Assembly: GCA_947646735.1 (NCBI GenBank)
Contig: CANTFK010000343.1
Location: 372,001 to 436,000 of the forward strand
Origin: Peronospora farinosa
Taxonomy: Eukaryota; Oomycota; Peronosporomycetes; Peronosporales; Peronosporaceae
Length of the DNA: 64,000 nucleotides
Direction: 5' to 3'
Of this stretch, positions 22,568 through 32,700 are shown piece after piece. The notes below the pieces were generated by a model. The model searched no databases and was not told the origin of the DNA. It saw only the letters and a program-made list of their open reading frames with translations. A program made the position numbers and the translations under genes. The number at the start of each line of letters is the position of its first letter. Position 1 is the stretch's first letter.

Positions 22568-23034
22568 GTCACTGCTGCATAGCGTTCTCCAGAGTCGGCT
22601 GCTCTTCCCACCAACCATCTACCTGCCGATTGTAGTACCTTTCTGCCATACCGCTCAGGTGGTGTCCTCAACAAATGTCGACTTTGACGTCCTCGGCCGA
22701 CGGAATATCGCTTTCCCTCTCAGCAAACTGTATTTTTCGCATACAATGCTTTCTTCAGGACAAAAAACCACTCCCCATCCTTAATAGATATTTTTGCCTT
22801 CAAACGGCCGAGTTCCTATCTTACGCTGGCGTGAGTCCGGTACTCGGGCCAGGTGTGGGCCCGGTGGATGCATTTGCTGATGTGGAACTGGTCGATGCGC
22901 CTGAGGCGGTACAGAATGCCGTGGCAGCGTCTGCTATGGCGCCTGCGCCATTGTAACAGGGCATCTAGTTGCACGCAAACGTTAATTAATATACTTAATG
23001 TTTGGTCTAAAAGTATCCATGATTACTTTTGACC
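22568..23034. other. Unassigned stretch between Gypsy A2 and C1
   Basis: Not recognisable as LTR or pol. A plus-strand frame at 22,675-22,956 ends in a Val/Ala/Pro-rich stretch (PVDAFADVELVDAPEAVQNA) that could be the tail of a displaced gene. I have no family match for it, and its upstream half does not look coding. Confidence 0.35.
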
Positions 23035-23553
23035 TGTCACTTGGGTGCGATACACAAACGTGATCCACCCTCGTGAATGTGATATCCATTTATGAATATA
23101 CATGGGAAGGGATGACACTAGTTAGAGCTAGGAATCGCTACGTCTCCAAAAGACGTCAGTTGCTATCTTGAATCTAGATTTAAGTTCATGCGACAGGATA
23201 CGCTTCTAAAGAGTCGCGTATCCGATCTATATATATATACATATATAGCCAATCCGTAGTTAAGTATATATTTAGTTATAATTCATTAAATATAGCTCAG
23301 TCTTAAATTTGCTAAATCGAAAGCACCGCGCACGTGAAGCTCTAAAAGCTTCTGCGTGACGTCGGTGCCTTCTTGTCTTAGAAGCTCGTTGCACTCTCGC
23401 TTAAGCGAGAGGCAACTGGTGGTACGACTGCTTAAGCAGTCGAATAACCTCCTAACACCCTCGCACGCAAAAAAAGAAGATAGGACGGTCTAACCGCTCC
23501 CTCGCTTGTGCATAAGGTGTGTGCTAGTAGCACGATAGAAGTGCCCGTCTACA
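23035..23553 (+). repeat. 5' LTR of Gypsy C1
   Basis: TGTCACTTGGGTGCG ... CGTCTACA. Matches 37780-38288 over blocks such as CACCCTCGTGAATGTGATAT and CGCGTATCCGATCT. Followed after two bases by TGGTAGCAATAGTAG, the primer site. An AT dinucleotide run lies at about 23,228-23,248. Confidence 0.8.
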
Positions 23554-23588
23554 CATGGTAGCAATAGTAGTCCTTCCCAAGATCCGTC

Positions 23589-24450
23589 TTGTTAAGCGTG
23601 CGTATGATTAAGATGGTCCTTCATATGGCCTGGAGTGACTTCCCTCACCTCTCCCAATATCACAGGGAGTTGGCAGAGCATATGGCGCAGGGAATTGGTG
23701 AACAAGCCCTGGTCAACCTCTTGCATTATCCTCCTGAGCAACATGTCGCTCAGTTGGAGCAATTTGGGACGTTTGTGCTCGGACAGAGTGGAACGCTTCT
23801 GAGGCAAACAGTCAAGCAGCGGCTGAGTCCATCAATAATACTCAGGATGAGCTTAGGCTTGAGCAGGCAAGGAATGAGGCGCTCAACAGAACTGTTGAGA
23901 CGCTCTCTGCCCGGCCTACTAAACCGAGGCCCATTCGGATGGACCCTCCGAAGTTCGATGGAACTAGCCCTCACACGATTGTTCACTGGCTATTAGCAGT
24001 TGAGCAATGTGGAGTGGCGCAGCTCATCGAAGACTACACCAGAATGGTGTCGTATGCCATGTACAACTTGCGTGGCAAAGCGTCAGAGTGGGCATACTCT
24101 GCGCTGATGGCTAATGCTGATGCATTCCCATCATGGGCGATCTTTAAGGCAAAGATTCGCGCCATGTATCAGCCGCCTAACAGCGAAGTGTTACTTATGG
24201 CGCGCTTCTTTGGAGCACGACAGGCGAAACGCTCTCTGCAAGAATTTGTGCAGGAGATGCGTTCGCTGTCGGCGTCCATCAATGGAAAACCTATACCAGA
24301 ACGTATCAAGGTGGCCACGTTCATGAATGGACTTTTTTAGGCACGGCCTATCGCGTCAGGCCCTTTTCAGAAAGGTGCCAGCGACGATGAAAAAGGCAAT
24401 TGACATTGCCTTAGTTGAGGAGCAATACTACAACAGCTCCTCGACGATTT
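23589..24450 (+). pseudogene. gag of Gypsy C1
   Basis: Plus-strand gag-like frames: a first open stretch from about 23,604, then MDPPKFDGTSPHTIVHWLLAVEQCG at 23,939, MVSYAMYNLRGKASEWAYSAL, FKAKIRAMYQPPN and LQEFVQEMRSLSASI to about 24,335. After a stop it continues with AIDIALVEEQYYNS to about 24,440. The same order appears in C2 (38,670-39,160). The frame ends where the deletion joins integrase sequence. Confidence 0.8.
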
Positions 24451-24459
24451 GTTTATCAA

Positions 24460-25475
24460 TTTTTTTATTTTTCCATGAACGACCTTTGGAGTGTCATGGG
24501 CGAGCTGGTAGCTAAAAGCATGAGCGAAGCTCAGCGCTTTGTGGATGAGCGGCTTGTTATCACACGTAAAGTCCGTGACGCGATGGCAAGCGCACAGGAT
24601 AAGTAAAAACAATATTCAGACCAGCATGGTCGCAAAAACAATGAACACTTTAGCGTGAGGGACAAAGTGCTATTAAGTACTGCTACCCTTCCTAAAAATG
24701 CAATTTATGTACTACATGGTGGTACTACTAAGCTATTGCCCCGATTCATTGGCCCTTTACAGTGGTTTAAGAAGTTGGATACCTAAATTATAGGCTCACT
24801 GTCTTACCGTATATGAATACGCACCCCGTATTTTACGTGGGTCGTCTGAAACGATATGTTAATCCAGAAGAGATCACATATCCACATCGGTCTAACGATA
24901 CCGATGGTGACGTCGACTGTGAGTCGAGCGTCGCGACCGATCAGGCGACGAGGAAGCCGAGAGGCTCCCCGTATACGAACGAGGCGATAGAGGACTCGGC
25001 GATCGAGGAGGACTCCGCACTTGACGCGGGTCTCTCATCACCAGTCGCTTTAAGATGTCCAAACGGGTCTTCAGGAGGTCATACCCCTGACGATCCCTCG
25101 CCCTCACATCACGCAGATCCGAGGTCAGTCGCGAGACTTGACTCTCGAGATCTGTCACCTGCCTCTTCAGCGCAACAGACTCAGCCTGCGACTGAACAGC
25201 AGCAGGGTAGGCAGCCGCGAGTAGGTGGGCATAATCGCCACTCCAATCGGGCGCCACCTGTGTTGGTGGACACGAAGGGAATACGCGCTTCCTTGTTGGA
25301 AGGATGTTGGCCCACCGGTTTGTGAAGCGAAAGCTCCAAAACCGTGTCCAGTGGAAGGGTCACCCAACGAGCTTTGACTCATGGGAGCCTGTGGACGCTT
25401 TGCACGTCGACGTGCCTGGTCTGGTGGCTGCTTATGTGAAGCAGCACCAGCTGTCTTCTTTCTGCTAGGTCCGGA
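24460..25475 (+). pseudogene. Integrase C-terminus and chromodomain of Gypsy C1
   Basis: Blocks LWSVMGELVAKSMSEAQRF and VRDAMASAQDK, a stop, then FSVRDKVLLSTATL and LLPRFIGPLQW (barrel). Then PVFYVGRLKRYVNPEE at 24,830 and a 130-residue acidic/polar linker. The chromodomain-type end is at 25,270-25,475 (NRVQWKGHPTSFDSWEPVDAL, VPGLVAAYVKQHQLSSF). The whole linker and chromodomain lie opposite the antisense frame of this element. Confidence 0.8.
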
Positions 25476-26324
25476 AGGACTAGCAGAAGAAGCGTGGCGA
25501 GAATTAATTGGGGGTCGCATGCCACCCAAGATATCATGCGCAAGCTTCATGGCGAAGCTGATTCGCTGCTACCGTTGTTTCGCTGCATCTAAATGCAAGG
25601 TAACACGGCGCCAGAGTTCAGCTTCATATTCGTCGGCTGTTTCGTTAAAACGCAGCACGACTGGAATTGGGAAAGCACGACCAAGTGCTTTGCCCTGCTT
25701 TTTCCACAAGGGAAAGACGCTATAAAATCTATGAGCGTCAATAGTGGTACGCTGCAAAAGCGCTGCACTAGAACCCCTCGTGTTATTCAATTGGATGGAG
25801 GTGGCATTGGTGGTAAGCCACCACTCACGTAGCCGCCCTCGCGACGGCGGGCTAGTGAGGCCGAAGGTGTACTTGGTGGAGCTTTAATCTCACACTCACC
25901 TGAGTCTGACTCTCCATTATGGATTGTCAAGGCATCAGCCGGAGGAGTCACATCTGACTGAGTCGCGACTACTCCTTTCGAAGTAGCGTGCTCAGTCTTA
26001 CAAGCGAAGGTAAAGCCTCGTCGCCTGCGCCTACGAGCGCAGCGACGAGGCTTTACCTTCGCTTGTAGGAAGCATAGATGCTCCCTCAAGGACGGGTGCC
26101 CTAAATGATGGGGACATATGTCGCATCAATGCGCTTTGCTCATCGCCACTTTGGGGTGATGGCAATGGAGTAGTCTCATTGTAGTCTACAATGAGAGACG
26201 GATCTTCATCCACATTATCGTGAGATGGAAGATTCACCTCAGAGCCTGAAGCACTTTGCGACGGCTGCGATAAATCGCGGCGCGTGCGCTTAGTGTTGGA
26301 CTGCATGGGCGCCTTTGCAGGCAA
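24892..26324 (-). pseudogene. Antisense accessory ORF of Gypsy C1 (coiled coil)
   Basis: Minus-strand frames run from 26,324 (MPAKAPMQSNTKRTRRDL) through an acidic Ser/Pro-rich region and a 67-bp hairpin at 26,000-26,066 that breaks the frame. They continue through PLWKKQGKALGRAFPIPVVL and ADEYEAELWRRVTLHLDAA, then a basic Ser/Lys-rich region (PSRKKTAGAASHKQPPDQ). The end is a coiled-coil segment at about 25,050-25,200 (SVALKRQVTDLESQVSRLTS) and a basic Ser/Arg tail. No Cys block as in A and B. The coiled coil is opposite the same pol linker as in A and B. Function unknown. Confidence 0.55.
26000..26066. repeat. Hairpin with 25-bp perfect stems
   Basis: ACAAGCGAAGGTAAAGCCTC.. (26000-26024) is followed after 17 bases by its exact reverse complement (26042-26066); the loop can itself pair TGCGC with GCGCA. 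It lies in the antisense frame of C1 and shifts it. Confidence 0.9.
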
Positions 26325-26834
26325 CCTATCCCTTATTAATCTACGAGCTTGGAAGTATTTGTGGCGTCCCAGTCGAAGGTATCTAAGAAGCCCGTGGGGT
26401 ACAATGTGTAACGGTGCGTCTGGGCATCATTATCGCAGATGTGCACGAAAAGAAGAAGTACGAAAAGAAGAAGCACCAAAAGACCGCGAACGAATTAATG
26501 CTACAAAAAACAAAATTTGAACTCATTTCCGTATGGTCTTGCAATCTGGCCTTTCGGTGGGTCATGGCAGCCTTAATTGCTTAAGGATTTTGTGTAAGTT
26601 GTAAGGCGTTACGTCAAAAACTTCTAGCTTCTTATTCACTTTTTATTTGTAAAAGTGAGTACATCTCATCCGGTCGCACCATAATTGCTAGCTACATTGC
26701 ATCGCCGCTGGTCTGCCTCACTTGGATGTAATTAATCAATTCCGTCAATGGGCGTTGTTCATTAGGACCACATCCAATCAATGAAGCATGACTGTAGGTG
26801 CCAAAAGTGTCATGTTTAGCTTGCCCTTCCCCAC
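26325..26834. other. Spacer between Gypsy C1 and SF3A2 gene end
   Basis: No clear gene. A short A/G-rich direct repeat (AGTACGAAAAGAAGA unit) lies at about 26,440-26,480. The right half is A/T-rich and is likely the 3' flank of the SF3A2 gene. Confidence 0.4.
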
Positions 26835-27569
26835 CTATAGATATCGCAGTTGTGGACGTGGTGGGGGTGGCGCCGGCTGGTTCTTGTTGACCGCGTCCCC
26901 CGCTGCGAAGGTCAATTGCAGCGTAAACGTCTTTGCGTCCTTGTCCCAGTTGCTGAAGAACTTGCCCTCACTTTTATCCACATCATCGTTCGGAATCTTA
27001 AACGCTACCGTCTCGTACGGCTCGCACGCGAACAAAAGATACTGCCAGCGTTTGTCCGGTGTCTCTGCCTTTTGCTCAAAGGCCGACATGAATCGGTGGC
27101 GGGGCTGCAATTTTTCGGCTATCTCTGGGTATGCAATTTGAAACAATAAGATTCTAGCCCCTGTATCCGGTTCCCGTTGCTTAGTCACTTTGTATCCGGG
27201 CAGTCCAATCTTAAGCGCTCTCGGTCGAGAAGCAGCGGCAGCTGCCGCCGCTCTGGCTGCTTGAAGATTGGTGGCAGCTGTTGAATGCGCCACATCCGCC
27301 GCCTCTTTCGCTGCTCGACGAGCCAAGTTGGTCTGGTGGCGCTTGCCCTGGGTGTGCGCCAAGTAGTTGCCTTCATTGTTGTGCAAAGTAAGACACAATT
27401 TGCACTCGTACGAGCCTAAGTGGTTCTTCATAAAGTACGGGTCCTTAGCCAGGTCTACTGTCTCCAGCGCAAGCTTGCGCAGACGCTCACGGCGGTCAAC
27501 ATTGTTCTGGGAATCGGAGGCCACGCCGCCGGACCCGGGCTTGGAGCCCACGCGGTTCTGAAAGTCCAT
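26835..27569 (-). CDS. SF3A2: Splicing factor 3A subunit 2 (SF3A2/Prp11-like)
   Basis: 244 residues. Subunit of the SF3a complex in U2 snRNP, which helps U2 bind the branch site in the nucleus. The N-terminus has the strongly conserved family block (GSGGVASDS, RRERLRKLALETVDL, KDPYFMKNHLGSYECKLC). It contains a matrin-type C2H2 zinc finger (CKLC ... HTQGKRH, about residues 54-78). The central part has LPGYKVTKQ and FQIAYPEI, and the end is the conserved RWQYLLFACEPYETVAFKIP block plus FFSNWDKDAKTFTLQL. The long Pro-rich repeat tail of the animal protein is reduced to a short PPPPRPQ end. The frame is open further up to 27,605, but the ATG at 27,569 (MDFQNRVGSK) matches family starts, and an initiator-like motif lies just upstream of it. 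No intron is seen. It is the downstream gene of the three-gene island. Confidence 0.95.
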   Translation of the reverse strand: MDFQNRVGSKPGSGGVASDSQNNVDRRERLRKLALETVDLAKDPYFMKNHLGSYECKLCLTLHNNEGNYLAHTQGKRHQTNLARRAAKEAADVAHSTAATNLQAARAAAAAAASRPRALKIGLPGYKVTKQREPDTGARILLFQIAYPEIAEKLQPRHRFMSAFEQKAETPDKRWQYLLFACEPYETVAFKIPNDDVDKSEGKFFSNWDKDAKTFTLQLTFAAGDAVNKNQPAPPPPRPQLRYL

Positions 27570-27573
27570 GGAC

Positions 27574-27589
27574 GTTGGTAGAATGAAGC
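27574..27589 (-). promoter_or_regulatory. Possible oomycete initiator element for SF3A2
   Basis: The minus strand reads GCTTCATTCTACCAAC five bases before the chosen ATG. This fits the oomycete initiator type (GCTCATTYYNCA-like) and would place transcription start right before the ATG, excluding the upstream in-frame codon at 27,605. Confidence 0.4.
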
Positions 27590-27816
27590 GGGCAGCGAAA
27601 AACAAAAAGTATTTGATAAGCAGCGCAAATTATTGTATTTTGGTCCATTTTAATAACACTTGTACCGGTATTCTAACATATACCTGAGCAAAAATAGTTT
27701 TTTATTAACTACTTTTCGTTATCGAGCAGTCTACCAGGTACACCTACAAAAGGTCGATTAAATGCATGTGCTCCTTCCTTCCTTGCCCTTTTAAGTCATT
27801 CTTGCTTTTCTTTTGG

Positions 27817-29187
27817 TCACATGGCGGGAAACTCAAGCAAAAACTCTTTGCTGATCTCGGCCAATTCGTCCACAACCTCAACGAGTCCGCGGTAGAATTT
27901 CGTCTCGTGATAACGCACGTCGTACTCCCGGCAGAGAGACTTGACCAGCGGGTTCACCTTCTGCAGGTTATGACGCGGCATCATAGGGAAAAGGTGGTGC
28001 TCGATCTGGTAATTTAGGCCGCCGCAGAACCAGTCTATGAAGAAACCCGGCGTGATGTTACGCGTAGTCGTGACCTGCAGCTTCCAAAAGTCAGGTTTAT
28101 CCTCACGCTCGTACACCGACATGCCGTTGTGGCCAACACTAAAGACCGCTGCCAGGAAGCCGCCACACGTCATCTGCGCCACCATGAAAAACACCAGACC
28201 TTGAGCAACTGACATGCCAGTTAAGACCGGTAGCAGCAAGTTCCAGATGTAGTGCAGGGAGAGGCCAACCTTCTCACCATTCGGAAGGACCACAGGGTCG
28301 TACTTGCCGAACGCGTAACCATTAAACACGTAGTAGTAGCTCTGCAGCAACCAACTAAATCGGGCGAAGAGCAGTAGGGGGAAGTAGATCACGGCCTGAT
28401 GGCTTACAAAGAACGGTCCCCAGCTCGATTCGTAGGCCTTCGACGCCATATGCTTGCTCCAAGCCAGCAAAGGCATCGTATCAATGTCCGGGTCACCCAA
28501 GTACTTGGTCTTATTATTACCAATTAGATTGGGCACGGCGTGGTGAAAATTGTGCTTGTTCTTCCACCACTGGACGCTAAAGCCCATCCATACATTTCCA
28601 ATGACCACCCCCATGACATTTCCAATCATGTGGTTCTCCCACACTTGGTGGTGCAGTATGTCATGTGCGAGCCATCCCGACTGCTGCCAGAACAAGCCCA
28701 TGACACAAGCCGCCAACATGTACATGGGCCAGCTGTCGAAATGATAGCAGATCGCAACCGAGGCCATCCAAAGACTAAAGGTGCTTAAGATTTTCCAGGC
28801 GTAGAACATCATGCTCGCATCGTAGAGTCCCATACCCTTAATTTTAATGCGAAGACGACGATAGGCGTTGATGAAGTCACTTGACTTGGCCTTCTTGGCT
28901 TTCTGCTCATCTGTGAGGGTCACGCTGCTCGTTACCGTGCTCTCGTCCACGTCACCAATGTAGAATTGCTCCAACAGTTTCCAGGAGCTCGTTGGATGAC
29001 ATACCGTGAAAATGTCAGTGGCGTCCTCCCCCGCCTGGGACAGCATAACCATACCGCCTGGATGCGAGTCCCATTTACTAATGTCATAAACTTTGTGGTG
29101 GATGACGATCCACGCATTATCGTACGTCGAGTGCTGCTGCACCTCCTGCCATGAGATCTTGTGCTTGGTCTTAGGGCCGTCCACCAT
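27817..29187 (-). CDS. Front-end (Δ6-type) fatty acid desaturase with cytochrome b5 domain
   Basis: 456 residues from the ATG at 29,187 (MVDGPKTKHKISWQEV). A frame extension to 29,361 has no family support. The N-terminal cytochrome b5 domain carries the heme motif HPGG near residue 42. The desaturase part has three histidine boxes: HDILHH (about residue 170), HNFHH (about 207) and QIEHH (about 395). The Gln in the last box is the mark of front-end desaturases. Hydrophobic segments between the boxes fit an ER membrane protein. It should insert a double bond toward the carboxyl end of C18 acids in the arachidonate/EPA pathway. The sequence resembles oomycete Δ6 enzymes of the same length; Δ5 or Δ8 activity cannot be excluded by reading alone. 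It lies 247 bp upstream of SF3A2 on the same strand. Confidence 0.92.
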   Translation of the reverse strand: MVDGPKTKHKISWQEVQQHSTYDNAWIVIHHKVYDISKWDSHPGGMVMLSQAGEDATDIFTVCHPTSSWKLLEQFYIGDVDESTVTSSVTLTDEQKAKKAKSSDFINAYRRLRIKIKGMGLYDASMMFYAWKILSTFSLWMASVAICYHFDSWPMYMLAACVMGLFWQQSGWLAHDILHHQVWENHMIGNVMGVVIGNVWMGFSVQWWKNKHNFHHAVPNLIGNNKTKYLGDPDIDTMPLLAWSKHMASKAYESSWGPFFVSHQAVIYFPLLLFARFSWLLQSYYYVFNGYAFGKYDPVVLPNGEKVGLSLHYIWNLLLPVLTGMSVAQGLVFFMVAQMTCGGFLAAVFSVGHNGMSVYEREDKPDFWKLQVTTTRNITPGFFIDWFCGGLNYQIEHHLFPMMPRHNLQKVNPLVKSLCREYDVRYHETKFYRGLVEVVDELAEISKEFLLEFPAM

Positions 29188-29721
29188 TAGATTAACGAAT
29201 ACAGTTGCAAACGAAACAGTCACAAGACTACGACGCTTACGGCAAAGCTGAAAAATCGAAGTCTGAAGCTGTGGACAGTAAGTCCCCCCAAGTGGTGGTG
29301 ACACGAAACCTTTGTTAGCAACAATACAAAGAGGGTGGGACAAATAGATTGTGTGGTGCACGCCGATTTAAAAGCCAATCAGATCGATTCAAGTGAATTA
29401 TAACCAATAACGTTTTTCCCGAGTCTGACGTCATGATTTGCAAGACAGGTTGGATGGATCTCACGCGCCGTGATGGCCGGCCGACAGAATCTGCTGGGTT
29501 GCTTATGCAAAGATTAAGAGTGCACAGAGCGTCGTATTACCACATACTTACTTAGAGACTTATAATGCTTACCAACGACAGGATAATTTAGCTATAATGA
29601 GTATTAATAATACCACGTCAAACAGTTCTATTTGTTGTTCTTCACGTGTCCATGCGCACGGACGCAGAGCTGTGCTGCTGTAAACATAGATACACGACGC
29701 AATAACAAAGTGGGGGACTAA
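29188..29721. other. Intergenic region upstream of desaturase
   Basis: 534 bp between the end of the EAF1/EP400-like gene and the desaturase start. It should hold the desaturase promoter and the terminator of the upstream gene. A CCAAT pentamer is on the plus strand at about 29,403. I see no repeat or further coding frame. Confidence 0.5.
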
Positions 29722-32700
29722 CTACTTTGCTGGTGGACGAAGCTGTCCTTGTGGAGTCATGGCAGACGAAGTGCCCACATTAGACACCGACGCGCCCAGT
29801 GATGCCGGCATCGGGATGGGCGTCTCCGTGTCGATGAGCATATCAGGGGAGCTGAGCATGCCACGATCGGCGGTAAGCGCCACCAACACTGCACTGTTGT
29901 CATCGACTGATACATCTGACGAGGACATTGTCGCAGTTGCTCCAAGCGCGTTCGTGTTGTTAATGGCGTTCGTGTTGCTCAACAAACGAGCAATCATGGC
30001 CACCTTTTGCGACTCGGAACAGTCTGAGCGATTTAAGATGGATTGAATCTTGTTCTTAATCTCAGGCATGCGGTCCAGGACGTGCAATAGCGTCGATGTG
30101 GTCACAGGGATAGGCGCATTCCGCTGCGATCCACTGCCGCTTTCTGGATCCACAGCCGCGCTAACATTTAATCCGTTCGCGCTCACATCTTGAACGATTC
30201 CACCCCACGTTTCTTTTGTCGCTGTCGTTGTCTGCGATCGTGCGCCTGCTGATACTGCAGCAGCGGCAACAGCTCTCGAAGATGGTATTGTCGGAATAGA
30301 CATCACACTGACAGCGCTCGTTTCACTCGTGAGAGATGCTGCGTGCGAACGGCGAGGCATTGAACTACTTACTGATACGCCAAATCCCGAGCCAGCGCCG
30401 AGCATAACATCACCACTTGCAGAAAGCGGAGAGCCTTCACGCCCGATCGAAGCTACGGAAGCCGCCGCTTGTACGGCTACTAATGCCGCCCTCTTGCTGC
30501 GCTTAATTACTTCGTCCGGGCCAAGGACAGCTCCTGGAAGGAGCGAAACCATGTCAGTGTACGATTTATGTGGCGGCGGCACCACAACAGGCAGCGCCTT
30601 TGCGATCGCTGCTGGCGGAAGGGAAGCTTTTTCGATTCCTTTCGCACTGGCTTTGGTTGGAGTGGATAAGGCTGAAGCAAGAGTTGGAACTTGCAACGAT
30701 GGAAACGATCCAGCTGTGAGTGACGCCTTCGTCCCCAAATCTGTCGAGCTTGGTGTGGCTGGCGTTGCAGTTGAACCTGATATTGTAGAACTCGCTCCGA
30801 CAGGGATTGGGATCGGCGGTGGCGACGTCTTGTGCTTCATGCACTGAATTATAGCGTCAAATGAGGTCTTGATTGACTTTAGATCGTCCAATCCTCCAGC
30901 TTCCTTGTTGATTAGCGTTTTACCAGCAGCAGCATTTGTGGTTATTTGCTTTTGACGGTGTGCCTCCACCAAACTGGGCGCGCTCACGATAGATGGCGGC
31001 GGCAACCCAGGAAACGAATGACGTGGTGAAAAGTTCAAAAGCAATTCACCGTGCGCCAATCCGATGCGCGTGTCCAGTACTACTGGAGTAAGCTGAGCGG
31101 CCGCAACGTTTGCGACACGGTGGGTATTTAGCGAGGAAACTGACTTGCCATCTTTCGTTGTAAAAGCAGCAGAAGCCCCACTGGTAATGTTACCAGATAT
31201 AATCTTGCTGTAGCGGTCGTAACATTGTCGTGGTGAACGCTTCTTACCGACAAAACGAGAGACCGCAGTGGTCGAATAGAGCACCTGCGCGATGAGAGTC
31301 CAATTGGGCCCGTAAAGTTCGAACAATTTTTTGAGGACGACGTCGTCATGCATGCTCCAAACGTCACGCCCAGAATCAAATGAGGACAAGCTGGTTTTTC
31401 TAACGCGCCCTGTTCCGGTCTTCGACTTTTTTGAGCTCTTCTGGAAAGGTGTCGTGAATTGGCGTGGATCCGCGTGCGGCCCGATCGCACTCCCCGTCAC
31501 ACTGCTGGCTCCTGACGCTATCGACGCACCTGCTCCATTAAATGTTGTACAAGATGAAGTGGCTGTATAAGATGCTCCAGTACCGGTGCCGCTCACACCA
31601 ACACCTAAGATACCACCAAGAAGAGCAGGATCATCCCATTCAGCCGAATCAAGTGCAACTAAGTTCGTGTCACCCCAAAAGTCATCATCTGCAAATTCTG
31701 ATACATCGGGGACGGGAATTCCCTCTAAATCCACACGTTGCTCCTTTTGGGGTCCCAACTTAATGTCGCTTAACTGTGCTTCAAGCTTGCGTTTAGCATC
31801 TGCAGAGTTAGCTGAAAAATTCATCGAATTTCGATTCGAAATAGGTACTAATCCGCTCCTCGCTGCTGCCATAACAGCGGCACTGGCCCGCTGTTTCTTG
31901 CTAGACTTAATAAATTTGGATTGATCCCCATGCTGCCCGACAGCATGCTCTAACTTAAACTTTGCAGTTTCAGGCACTGGCGGCGGAGGTACCGGCACAC
32001 GATATGATATCCGGAACTCCATCTGGGTGTCTATGCTCACACCAGTCCTTAGGGGAAAAGCCCCGTCCTGCGATTTCGCATCGTCTATTAACCGCAAAAG
32101 TGGAGGCTTGTATACCTCAAAATGCGTTTCCATGCCTTGCGTACGCATTTGCATGAAAATGCTTTCGAGCGCGCTTCCACACACCACACCGTTGTGGAGG
32201 AATTCGACTTTGAAAAAAAGCTGCGATGCCGCATCGCCTTCTTGCCAGTGACGATTTACTTCTAAAGCAGCCAATTTTTCGAATGAGCGCTGTTCTGAGT
32301 AAAAAAACGCGTCTTTTTCATCGCTAGAGGCGACGTCTTCGTCTTCAACGTTTCCAAATTCGCTTTCAATTGTTTTTACTTCACTTCCCTGCTGTTGTTT
32401 TCTGTCAATAATGTCGTGGACGAAGTTAACAGCGTACCATTCGACAGGTGTCAGCTCGTCTGTATTGGCCAGCAAAAGATGTTCCTCTGCATCCAAATCC
32501 ACATTGTACACAACAAGTGGCGCTTCAAGTTCACTAGGACTTCCGCAGTACTTCTCATTTTGTTCCACTTGCTGAGTCAGACTCGCAAGTTTCACCATTG
32601 GTCCGGTGACAGTCAAGCCGTTTCCACCGCTGCTAGTAACGGTTGGAAACCACCAACTGGGTTTTTTAATCGACAATGTCATGTCAGACGGCACAGCAAG

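Larger units (their letters stand above)
23035..26324 (+). mobile_element. Gypsy element C1 (large internal deletion)
   Basis: 5' LTR 23035-23553, primer site at 23556, gag start at 23,589, then a direct jump at about 24,441-24,480 from gag to the C-terminal end of integrase, followed by the chromodomain and the full antisense frame. Protease, RT, RNase H and most of integrase are gone. No 3' LTR is found before the host gene island, so the element is also truncated at its right end. Same family as C2 (37.8 kb), by LTR and gag similarity. Confidence 0.85.

Noticed and set aside
22675..22956. 93-codon ORF between Gypsy A2 and C1
   Set aside because: Only the last third looks coding; no domain, no second copy. 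Kept as unassigned sequence.
26835..27605. SF3A2 start at 27,605
   Set aside because: The extra 12 residues do not match the family, and an initiator-like motif lies between the two start codons.
27817..29361. Desaturase start at 29,361
   Set aside because: The 58 extra residues have no family support; the ATG at 29,187 gives the usual 456-residue enzyme.
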